64,000 bases of DNA from Ditylenchus dipsaci. Taxonomy: Eukaryota > Nematoda > Chromadorea > Rhabditida > Anguinidae. Positions 10,833 through 20,212 of the stretch are shown here, one piece after another. The notes under the pieces were generated by a model. That model had not been told where the DNA came from and did not search any database. It worked only from the letters and a program-made list of their open reading frames with translations. The first letter of the stretch is position 1; each line of letters begins with the position of its first letter. The translations under genes were made by a program, and so were the position numbers. The stretch is taken from contig SADC01001306.1 in the NCBI GenBank assembly GCA_004194705.1, forward strand, positions 186,001 through 250,000, given 5' to 3'.

Positions 10833-11792
10833 ATTTTTTTTCTGTATGAAGGCTGGATTTTTAACTCGAATAGTTTACCTTCTATCTTCTAGTCCAAAAC
10901 ACGCCATTTTTTGTTCCACCATACAGCTCTCACCAACATTCTGCAATCTAAAATAGACTAGCATTATAAATGTCGTTTTCTTCTTCACACAGACCACTTA
11001 CAAAAACATCATCCGAAGCAGTATCAACATCAGCAGTAATAGTAGTCAAAACATTCTTCTCTATCTTTTTGCCATACATCCAACAATATAGCCAGCAATA
11101 GTAATACTAGGGATGTGAAAATGTGATCTGGAATGATCTCAGGAACTTGTTCACTCGACATGAGAATCAAGCCAGACCCTATCTCCACGTCAACCAATAA
11201 TACAACAACTACCAATTACTCCAATAAAAATTTGGCACTGATATGACACTATCACCACCAAAAACAATACTAATAGTAATAATGGCCAGCTCACACACTG
11301 CAAGTAGAATTAGTGATATAACAATTCTAGGCAAGGAGATCGCGCCCTCCTTTTACGCATTTGGTAGCACAGCACTACTGCAAAAGGTGCTGCTCAAAAA
11401 GAAGAAGAAGAATTGATGTGAGTTTTGGTATTGAGGGGGGGGGGGCTGGGCAGTGGTCTGTGGAGCACACCAGGCGAACGGGAGCAGCAAGGTTGACAGT
11501 AGAGGCATGCTTGTGCATCCCCACTACTGGTACAGTGGGTGAGCAGACACAGCCAACAACACAATATGGAGGATTGCACCACCACCACTACTACTATTGC
11601 ACCAACAGCCCTAGCTAAATCAAATGTGAAGAGGGGGAGGAGAATGGACAGAGATAAAAACAGTGATCCCACCCATAGACAATGACAATAAATTGGGTAG
11701 AGAGCGAGAGAACAGAACCAAACCATTGCAATGTTTGTTGTGTCTGTCGTTGTTGGTGCTGCTCCTTCTACAGGGTGGTTCAGACACTTATA
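10833..11792. other. no gene seen; simple-sequence tracts
   Basis: Contains AGTAATACTAATAGT and CACCACCACTACTACTA tracts and a G run at about 11434-11442. Two overlapping open frames at 11361-11726 on opposite strands are low-complexity and probably meaningless. Confidence 0.4.
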
Positions 11793-12059
11793 TGAACTTC
11801 TAGCATCTTTCCATATTTTTCGATGCGCTGATTACGAGAATCCTTCGTATAGGCATCCCTGGAATGGACCCTGAAAATTTCGATTTTCGGATGCCTTGGT
11901 CCCCAATGTAACTTTTTTCAGATTCCAAATATCTAAAAAATCAGCTTGGGGACCAAGGAATCCGAAAATCGAAACTTTCAGGGTCCACCCAGGGATGGCT
12001 ATACGAATGATTCTCGTAATCAGCGAATTGAAAAACTTGGAAACATGCTAGAAGTTCAT
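11793..12059. mobile_element. hairpin MITE, 267 bp
   Basis: TATGAACTTCTAGCATCTTT at the left end pairs with AACATGCTAGAAGTTCATAA at the right. The inner arms carry GCCTTGGTCCCC and its reverse complement. Confidence 0.85.
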
Positions 12060-12131
12060 AAAATTCTAGGGGCTGACATTTTACAGTTCGAACGGTTCCC
12101 TTGTAAGCTCATGACATCAATTTTAGTACTT

Positions 12132-12350
12132 AAAAGACCATTGCCGTCTCCGACAACGATTGTACCAAAAAAATCCAAATCATTGAACTTCTGTACGGAT
12201 TTTTCAACTTGATTTCTAACAAAGCTATACCTAAAATTAAATTCTAGGCCTTTTTTGTTAGAAACCAAGCAAACAGAAGTTCAATGATAAGGAAATTTTT
12301 GTGAATTAGCGGGGGATAATCCAGAATGCGTGGCGATGGCCCTTTATTGA
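12132..12350. mobile_element. hairpin MITE family D copy
   Basis: Arms contain TTGAACTTCTGTACGGATTT and AGAAGTTCAATGATAAGG, the middle TTTCTAACAAA...TTTGTTAGAAACC, and the right end TTAGCGGGGGA. The left end has family C-like GACCATTGCCGTC, so it looks chimaeric. Confidence 0.75.
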
Positions 12351-12867
12351 CAAATTTAGAGACTTTTTGCTTTGTTGGGTTGTTCAAGTAGCATAGTTTC
12401 TATTTTTACAATTCCACTTTCTGGTTAATTAAGCCTTGGTTCTAATTCACCTCCATATCCATCCAACTTTGAGTTGCTCCACAACTCAAAGTTGGAGGAC
12501 TTTTGTATAATGCGATAATTAAAATATTTTTTCTTTCTGATGTTTTGTAGTGCAGACAACACGTTTTAGCCTGTCCTAACACATGCTCTCCTAACCTGCG
12601 CCTAAGGCTTCGCCTAAGTTACAAAAATGAAAAAATTCTGTAAGAAAAAAGTATTTGAATTTCCGCATTATACAAAAGTACGAAACGCACCTTTGCTCTA
12701 TTTTTCAGCTTCTCGATTCACAATTCAAGGTTGCACTAACAGCCCGACGTCGTTATATAGTCGAAAAATATGGTAATTTTGAGGAGGTGGTATTTGGCCC
12801 TGGAAAAAAAGAAAGCATGGCGCTGATAAATGCGCCTAATGCTAATTGTTTTGTCACAGAACTGTGG

Positions 12868-13750
12868 GCGCTAGTTAATTTTAGGTACCACCGAATTCGC
12901 CTTGGTCCCCCCTGTGGTTTTAGTAAGCGTACGCCAGTAGCCGCATACGGCTTTTGTACAGGCCTGGCGAAAAGTGCGATCCCACGATATCCTCCTTGCA
13001 AGTCAGCGCTCTAACCATTTGAGCTATCGGGTCGCCCCAGGCCTGCTTCTTATTACTCTGCTATCTGCCTCACTTACATTTTTTTTAAATTTTTCTTGCC
13101 TTAGTTCAGGGTTCGCAGATCATCTGATTTATCAGAAATGTACTGACTTTGAGTTGTTGAATCTGATTTATTTTAAAATGTCACATTTGGCAGAAATGTA
13201 CTGATTTCTGAGAAAGTGTCTGATTTTGTCTGATTTTCAAAGTTTTTATGATCATTAAAATTCTTACCCCGTCGTAATAAAGTGAAGGCTCTTCTTCAGG
13301 TTCGGCTCAATTATGATGTCAGTTGCAGTGGGATGTATCAATTGCTAATGAAAGAAAATGCGTTACGAAAGAAGATCCAGAAAAATGAGAAATTCGTTTT
13401 TTGAGATCATTGTGCGATGTGTTGTGAAAAATTGTGTTAACAGTCTGGTGAATAAAAAAATTTTCGATTGAATTCGGCTTTTGTTTTATCAAAAATCGAC
13501 TTTTAAAAAATTTACTGATTTTATGGGGTCAAATCTGATTTTTTGAAATTTTTGAATTTTTTTTTAAAATCCTGCCTTAGTTGCCCTGTCTTAGTTGCAT
13601 TGCAAATCGCATTTCGATCTGTAAATATATTAAATAAGAGACATAAAGATAAGAACCATAGCAAAGTTCGCGTTTAGACAAAAAAATTTGAAAAAAAACC
13701 ACAGGGGGACCAAGGCAAATTTGGGGGCTACCTAAAGTTAACTAGTGCCG
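12868..13750. mobile_element. foldback with GCGCTAGTTAA ends and GCCTTGGTCCCC subterminal block
   Basis: The left end GGCGCTAGTTAATTTTAGGTA and the right end TACCTAAAGTTAACTAGTGCC are inverted copies. Just inside lie CCTTGGTCCCCCCTGTGGTT and AACCACAGGGGGACCAAGGC. The interior includes a tRNA-like sequence and AT-rich repeats of TCTGATTTAT type. Confidence 0.8.
12966..13036 (-). tRNA. degenerate tRNA-like sequence (Ala, TGC anticodon position)
   Basis: The minus strand gives GGCGACCCGATAGCTCAAAT, then GGTTAGAGCGCTGACTTGCA, then AGGAGG and a degenerate T arm. The D arm (GCTC...GAGC) and the first five acceptor pairs (GGCGA with TCGCC) are good. The anticodon stem does not pair and the T stem has only three pairs. 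It lies inside the foldback 12868-13750, so it is more likely a tRNA-derived repeat or pseudogene than a working gene. Confidence 0.4.
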
Positions 13751-13800
13751 AACTATGTCTAGACATTTCAAGCTTGCAAACGGCAACTACTCGATCTGCT

Positions 13801-14010
13801 TTAAAAGGGCGTGCCCGTGCATTTTTAATTTTTTAATTGTTCTTTTTTCACTTGTTTTGCGTCAAATTAAACATAGATGACCTTATACTACTTTTAAAAA
13901 CTGGGGAGAAAACTTAAAAAGTCTAGATGAGAACGTATGTGTTTTCAAGAAAGAAATGAACTGCTGTTCCCTCCTTTTCTGTATGTAAAGCATGGGATGC
14001 CCTTTAATGT
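13801..14010. mobile_element. inverted-repeat family F, copy 1
   Basis: Ends TAAAAGGGCGTGCCC and GGGATGCCCTTTAATG. The interior (ATGACCTTATACTACTTTTA) matches in reverse the copy at 31929-32168. Confidence 0.7.
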
Positions 14011-14100
14011 CATCATATGTGTCTAGCTTCGCGAAAAATTGGCGGGAACACATATGAAAATTTCATCTAAATTGTCATCCAAACGAGACTCTCTGCTGTT

Positions 14101-14303
14101 CCTTAAAGGACCATAGCCGTCGCCGGCAACGAGAATTTTAAATGTTTGAATTTGCGCGGGACAGTTCTCTTTCGTCTCGCACTGTACTCTTTTGACTTGC
14201 TTCGAATGACTCAAAAGAGTACAATGAAAGACGAAAGAGAACTGTCCCGCGCCAATTCAAACATTTGAAATTCTCGTTGTCGGCGACGGCTATGGTCCTT
14301 TAA
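14101..14303. mobile_element. hairpin MITE family C, copy 3
   Basis: A 203-bp palindrome from CCTTAAAGGACCATAGCCGT to ACGGCTATGGTCCTTTAAG, nearly identical in layout to 7423-7623. Confidence 0.9.
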
Positions 14304-16077
14304 GATAACTCAATAGGCTGTAACAGGATGCGCTACCACATGACCATCATGCAAAAAAAATTTAAATAAAATGTAATGTGCTACAAAAAAATCATAGATA
14401 GTTTCGGCAAGCGTGTTTATCAGTTACAAATACTCCAACCATGACTCCAACGCGGGGTTTCTGAATTAGCCATCAATCTTGCTCCAACCCGGCTCCAAGT
14501 TGTTCAAATTTTTGCTTCTGCTTTTAATCGGCTACAGTTCTTGATTCAACGTTTGTATAATTTTGCGCCGGCCCTCAGCTTTTTAGATTTTCTGCTCATA
14601 GGAAAACTTCTTTACTGGTAAAATCTCCTATTTGTTACCTAATAATATTTGTGAACTCTTAAGATTTTCTTCCTTGCTTTGGATCAGAGTTTCCGGCCAT
14701 AATCTCATTTTTGGGTCATTTTGAGTCAAAGTTTTTTTTAAGAGAATACAAATTTTTTATGAAACGAGTTTATTTAAAAACTCACAACTCATGCGGAATA
14801 TTCCCAGAAATATTCTCGGGAATATTCCATTCAGCAACTTTTTTCCTTGCCTTTCGTAAAAAATGCAAAATATTTTTCTATATGCGCCAAAGGTGAGAAG
14901 TCGGCAAAAGAGGATTAAATTCTGTTTCTAAATCTGGACGAGGGCTGAATTTTGAAAAAGCATCATTGTTTTTAATGCACCCTGTATTTGATAGTCTGCT
15001 TGCTGATCTGCTGGGTGGGGGGGGGCAGCCCTAGATGTGTATGTATGCATTGGCCAAAGAGAATAAAAGTGGTCCATTAAATTGTTGCTGTAGTAGTGGA
15101 GTTAAGTAGCTGAAACTAATTAATTCTTCTGCTATTGCTGCTACTTCTCCTCCTTCTTTTTTTGTTCAGGTATGCAGCAAATTGAATTTATTTCGAGGAG
15201 CACTGCAGGAAAAACTTTGGAAAAAAATATTTATGGTTGGCGGAGAGGAAGGAGAATAGAAAGTAATAAAACGTTTAGAAGAATTTTTTTGGTGTTTTCG
15301 ATAAGCAGAAATGGGAAGACAAACATTCTTTGATCTGTTTTAACAATCAACTATTTCTGTTAAGCGAAGCTAGTAAAATACAAAAAAAGAAAAAAGCGGT
15401 GCATAACTGTAAGACACCGAAAAAAGTGAAACGCAAACAATAACAATTCAAACATTTGAAGACCTGATTACACCAGGCCAAAGTCTTTAGATTTGCTCAC
15501 ATTGTAGTCTTGCTATTACGACATCCCTCAGAATATAGCCCCAGGTTAGCGTTATAGCTGCAGGTTAGCGTTATAGCTGTTATAGTTCCACTGCATTTAT
15601 AAAAAAACTGTTTTGGAGTAGTGGCCATTTCACAACGAAACGACAGTTTTTTGTGTTTTCATTAAAAAAGTAACTTTTTACAGAAAGTTTTTTATTCCGA
15701 ACAACTCCAGTGTCCAGAATGTGCTCAGGGACCCGAATCTCAAAAAGATGCTTGTTTTATAATTAATCAAAAAAATACTTGTTTTAAGAAAAGTTAACGA
15801 TTTTTAAAAATTTCGGTAATTCAACTTCAGGTCATATCGCAGCAACCAAGCCTCTTTTTGAAATTCTAATTTGAGATTTGCATTTCTAAAATATTTTAGC
15901 TGCTAAAATGAGATACTACTCAGAAATCTCTGAGTTAGCTAAATAAGAAGTCAGAAATACCATTTATTTTGCTTATTTGTGCGCTCAAGCTTAATAATAG
16001 AAGTCATTGCTATCCTTGAGGGTACTTTATAGTCAAGTTTATTACATCGAAGTTCAATTGCAACATGTGATCACACA
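14304..16077. other. no gene seen
   Basis: AT-rich, with a G run near 15017-15026 and paired TATTCCCAGAAATATTCTCGGGAATATTCC at about 14798-14828. I see no exon chain or transposon signature. Confidence 0.4.
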
Positions 16078-16933
16078 CAGACATGTGCACGGGCCGGCCC
16101 GCCCCGGCCGGGCGGGCCGTAGTTTTTACGGCCCGGGCGGGCTCATAGATTTCGGAAGTGGCGGGCCGGGCCTAAACTTGATCGGGCCGGTCCGACCCGC
16201 CTCGGCCGCCCAATAAATAATTTTCAAAATTCCGCCTCATCATAATCACCCCTTTTCAAAATCCCGATATTTTCAATGTCACACAATTTTCAGTCGTTTC
16301 CAACTTTTTTCTCACGCATCGCCAATTTTTCTTCAGAAGCAAGAGCAGACGATGAACACTACGGAAGACCTTAATTGTAACGACAAGGAAGATTCTGGAG
16401 AGCCTTCGGTGAAGAGGATGTTTTTGGACGGTATAGATTAGTTTTTATTGTGATTGCAGTTCAGTACAACTCTATTTGAGGAACGCCATCTACGAACAAA
16501 GCGGCTGCCGACTTGACAAAGGACGATCTAATTGAGATTCTACAATCGAAGCCGGCGAGGATCTTCTTCAAGCCAAGGACAATGATGAGCTCTGGCTCTT
16601 CAAGTCCGGCTCTTCAAGTCAGTGAAACGCGCTCTGGACAAGTTGATTCAACTGAAGCAAGATGACCAGTTCGTCAGCCACTTTTCCGACGCCCTGTCCG
16701 ACGCCTTGGATGCCCTGAACACCTCTCGCCGCCAAATCGATGACTGCATTCGTGTACTCCAGATTTTTTATATGACTTTTGTTTTCTGTCCCCACATATA
16801 TAAAGAACCGGGCTTTGCGGGCCAGCCCGGCCCGGGCCGGGCTTCACTTTTAAAATTTCCCACGGGCCGGGCCGGGCTCACGAAAACATTTGGCGAGCCG
16901 GGCCGTGAAATTTCCGGCCCGTGCACATGTCTG
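16078..16933. mobile_element. complete non-autonomous hAT element
   Basis: The termini CAGACATGTGCACGGGCCGG (16078-16097) and CCGGCCCGTGCACATGTCTG (16914-16933) are perfect 20-bp inverted repeats. They are flanked by the identical 8-bp sequence ATCACACA at 16070-16077 and 16934-16941. A CAG start plus an 8-bp target duplication identifies the hAT superfamily. Both ends are strikingly GC-rich (GGCCGGGCGGGCC blocks) in an AT-rich genome. There is no transposase; the interior is treated separately. Confidence 0.93.
16340..16790 (+). pseudogene. coding-like cargo inside the hAT element
   Basis: The interior has open stretches in more than one frame. One near 16499 reads STNKAAADLTKDDLIEILQS; another, 16622 onward, reads MKRALDKLIQLKQDDQFVSH and goes on with an acidic, helical, coiled-coil-like sequence (FSDALSDALDALNTSRRQID). 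The frames do not connect without shifts. The composition resembles a helical region of a retroelement ORF1 or a captured host exon; I cannot say which. Confidence 0.4.
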
Positions 16934-16949
16934 ATCACACATAAAAAAT

Positions 16950-18109
16950 TTATTGACTCATCTTTTCAACAAGTACTAATTTTGCTTTACAATCTGAGCA
17001 GATTTCCACTTGCTCTTGTGTTTTCCAAGGCATTACTGCATGCATATACTTCTCTCCAGCTAAATTTTCAAATAAGTTTTTAAAAAGTTTCAAAATTTTA
17101 CTTTCTAGATTAGTTAGCCCCTCAGCAAACAACAGATGCCAGTTGTTATTAGGAATTTCGTGTATCTATAAATATTCAAATAAATTTTTGAACTAAATAT
17201 GCAATTTTATAAAACCATTTCTTTTTCACTCTTGTCCACAGTTGAAAGAGCGCTAAAATCAACCTCCAGCTTACACATCAATCTGTCATCTTTCATCACA
17301 AAACTTTTATTTTTCAGCATTTTCTGCGATGCCTACAAAAATGGAAAAATTTAATCATTCTTAAATATATACAGCCTGAAATATAAACAAACCAGTAAAT
17401 TTTGGCCATCACTTGTTAATTTTGCAATTTGTGCAATTTCAAGCTAAATTTAATTTTTTGGGTATCCAGTAATTATGGAGCTCACGATGTCTTTTTAATT
17501 TCCTTCTCTGAGTGCCCGATGATTAGAGAGTGGCCTGTAATTAGAAAAATAGCGGTAATAGGACAATCGCAACTTGGTTACTAGTCGGTTGGCAAAGAGC
17601 TGCATTGCCAATTCAAAAAAAGTATCATCGGGAAATTGCGAAATCAAAAATTTATAGCCAAAATTCACTGATCTGTTTATTATGCCACTCTATATATCCA
17701 ACCTTGAGTAGCTGAATGTTGTTGGTTTGTTCATTGTGAGAGATGTAAGCTTGGCCACGGCCCTCGCCTGTGTTGTCGAACACACACTCAATCACTGTGT
17801 CATTTCCCTGCAAAATATTGCAGGGAAATAAAAGGGAAATGAAAAATAAAATTACAAAATTTACAAACAAACTTCTTACCATAGCCTGATCTCCACTGAA
17901 ACCAACAGCCACATACCGACCAACGTCGGTGCTCATAGAAATATCTTTTGCCTAAGATCTCTCGGATAAAAAATATTTTAGGCAGAAACCAACTTGTATT
18001 TCTAACACTAATTTCTGCCCTTCTAATCTCCACCGCACAATCCCATCACATTTTCGAGGCTCGCAATCGGCCGGAAAACTCCAACAGGCTCGACCTTTAC
18101 CACACTCCT
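16950..18109 (-). CDS. DOMON-domain protein, 6 exons found, 5' end missing
   Basis: Exons (minus): 18109-17994, 17951-17880, 17807-17703, 17332-17216, 17165-17102, 17059-16950; all five introns are GT-AG and in phase. The protein reads ECGKGRACWSFPADCEPRKC, then W, then DVGRYVAVGFSGDQAM|GNDTVIECV, then DDRLMCKLEVDFSAL, then WHLLFAEG. That is the order of a DOMON domain: cysteine-rich lead, VAVGFS strand with a possible haem-ligand Met, GNDxVxEC, C-rich strand, and the HLLFAxG strand. DOMON domains bind haem or sugar and are usually extracellular. The start codon and signal peptide exon upstream of 18109 were not found. No cytochrome b561 or membrane part follows before the TAA at 16950-16952, so it is probably a short secreted protein. 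AATAAA overlaps the stop (16949-16954). The hAT element lies just 3' of the gene. Confidence 0.85.
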
Positions 18110-19454
18110 CTGTGTTAAAAAATTCGGCAGAGAAAGAAAATGAAATAATCTGTAATTTTTTGTAAACTACAGTTGACTGTCTATTGCTATTCTTAAGTTA
18201 TTGCTTTTCGGTAATTATTTTTACTAAATACGCTATCCTACTCTGATCATATTTGAAAAAGACTGACATCCAACTAGGGTTGTGAAATGAAGAATTCTCC
18301 GGAGAATTCTCGGAGAATTCTCCGGAATTCTTTAGCAATTTCTCCGGCAGATTAGAAATCGGAGAATTATTATTTTCTAAAAAAACCGAGAATTATTATT
18401 TCCCTCCGAACTGTCGTGACAGATAACGGGTAGAAAGCGGATTTATACGTTTTTGCCTATTTTTAGCATTGTTAGCATTTTAGCATCATTTTTGCTTTGG
18501 ACAAAAACCCTTTCTAGCTTACACGTGTTAGTTTTAACTTTTTTATGGTGTTTTATGCAACCCGCTTGAAGCCTCTTTGCATATTACCAAATATTTTCCT
18601 TTTTGGGGCAAATTTTGGCATATTTTGACCATTTTGGTTTAGCAATTGCCAGCACCAGGGAAGCCTGGAAAGTTTGTTAACTATGTAATAATTGTGGACT
18701 ATTAAAAAATTCGTTGACTATGTAAAATCGGTCAAAACTTTGTAATGTTTGTTGACTACGTAAAATTGGCGGACTACATAAAATTCATTGACTACCTATC
18801 CAAGTGATCCGATCCATTGATGATAAATTTGATGTGCATGTGAATAATTTGAAATGAATTGTTATGAATATAACGAAAAAATTGGATAGATAAATATCTG
18901 TGATATTTATATGATCCCTGCGCAATTTCGGTGCCATTGAAAAGCTAATATGGTAGGCTATCTTTTACTGCAAGATTTTACAAATAATTTTTATCTAGAC
19001 ATATATAAAAACGCTATTTTAGGCAATTTTTTGACTTTTCGACAACCCTACACTTATTATAACAATAAATATACTTAAAATCCAACCTGAAACAAGATCA
19101 ACTTTGAAATATTTAGTTTCATAATATTTGTTGTCAAATTTTTATTAATTTTCTAGCGGGAAAAATATCTGTCAGTGGAAATAGACCTTTTAAACTATTC
19201 TTCGCTAGGCAAACACAATGGGACGCTGAAACAGCATTGCTATATTAGACTGGAACGAAGATGTGTGGACCGAGACAGTTCTCCATATACATTCATCAAT
19301 AAAATTATAGTTCGCTTATATGTGATGAGTTCATTTTTGGTTGTGATAAAAGTTTTCAAAAACCAAAATGACCCAAACCAAAATTTATTGAGTAAAAATT
19401 ACTCCCAATTACACAAGTCAATTAATTTATGGTGTTCTTATTTAATGATCGTTA
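18110..19454. other. no gene seen; palindromic and near-tandem repeats
   Basis: At 18290-18340 GGAGAATTCTCCGG-type units overlap. At about 18660-18800 a loose tandem of TTGACTACGTAAAATT-like units occurs. The first exon of the DOMON gene should lie somewhere here but I could not identify it. Confidence 0.45.
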
Positions 19455-19895
19455 TTACTGAGCAACGGCTTCGGCAGGCACGGACGGATTCTGGTCAGAA
19501 TGTCCGAGATCATTTTCCTCCACCTCTTTGCACTGTGTTTGCAGAAACTCTCGTACTTTCGGAGAAACTAAATTCTGGGGATTTGCGGGAGTATGGTCAA
19601 TTAAGACAAACCTGCTCCTTCACTGTCTAAATGTTTCGCGAATATTTCCAGATGGGCTAAAATCAAAACATAAAGACAGCCACATGGTTACGATCAATAA
19701 TATTGTTTCAAAGCTACCTTTTCCCTTCCAGATTAGGCCAAATCGAAAAGTGGGATCGTTGCGCATCAGAAACAGGCGGATTTTGTTAAGACAGTCATGT
19801 ACCTAAAATGGGATTTTTTTGAGTGGATAACTTTAAAGTTCCGAAAACACAAAAAAATCACGGCGTGTCAAATACTCCCCACTAAATCGAGACAT
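19455..19895 (-). CDS. small unidentified protein, 95 aa, 4 exons
   Basis: Exons (minus): 19895-19851, 19802-19718, 19656-19612, 19567-19455; introns of 48, 61 and 44 bases, all GT-AG, and every junction in phase. It starts MSRFSGEYLTRRDFF, continues VHDCLNKIRLFLMRNDPTFR, and ends SVPAEAVAQ then TAA. There is no signal peptide or clear membrane helix; the middle is basic and aromatic, the C-terminal third acidic and probably helical (KVREFLQTQCKEVEEND). I do not recognise the family. It lies 318 bases downstream of the next gene on the same strand. Oddity: exon 1 contains TTTGACACGCCGTG, the same 14 bases that end the foldback element at 55713-56463. The intron structure makes it a credible gene; the start is the only in-frame ATG in exon 1. 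Confidence 0.7.
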
Positions 19896-20212
19896 TTGTG
19901 CAGAAACAACTTTTTAGATTTTAATTTTCTTGTTTTTGGTAATAACTTTGTTGAAATACGCTTTCTTTGAGCAATTTTGATATTTGGAAAGACTTGAGTT
20001 TAAGCTTTTGGTTAAAAAAATTACCAGCTACTGTTACCGAACAGGATTTGGTATTTTACTAGATAATGTTTGCTTGTTGAACGCCAAAATTGTTATTTCT
20101 CTGAAAAGTAGTCAACAAAATCGTAATCATCACGATTTATAATACAATTTCAATACTCGATAATTAAAAAAAATCACTTAAAATTTGAAACAAATTTTCA
20201 AGATCCATTAAG

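Noticed and set aside
11361..11726. Overlapping 85- and 110-codon frames on opposite strands
   Set aside because: Simple-sequence (CAC/TAC triplets, G run) and no splice or family support.
12966..13036. Functional tRNA-Ala gene
   Set aside because: Anticodon stem does not pair and the T arm is degenerate; it is carried inside a foldback element.
19175..19630. 151-codon plus-strand open frame
   Set aside because: It runs antisense over two well-supported exons of the 95-residue gene and shows no family signature.
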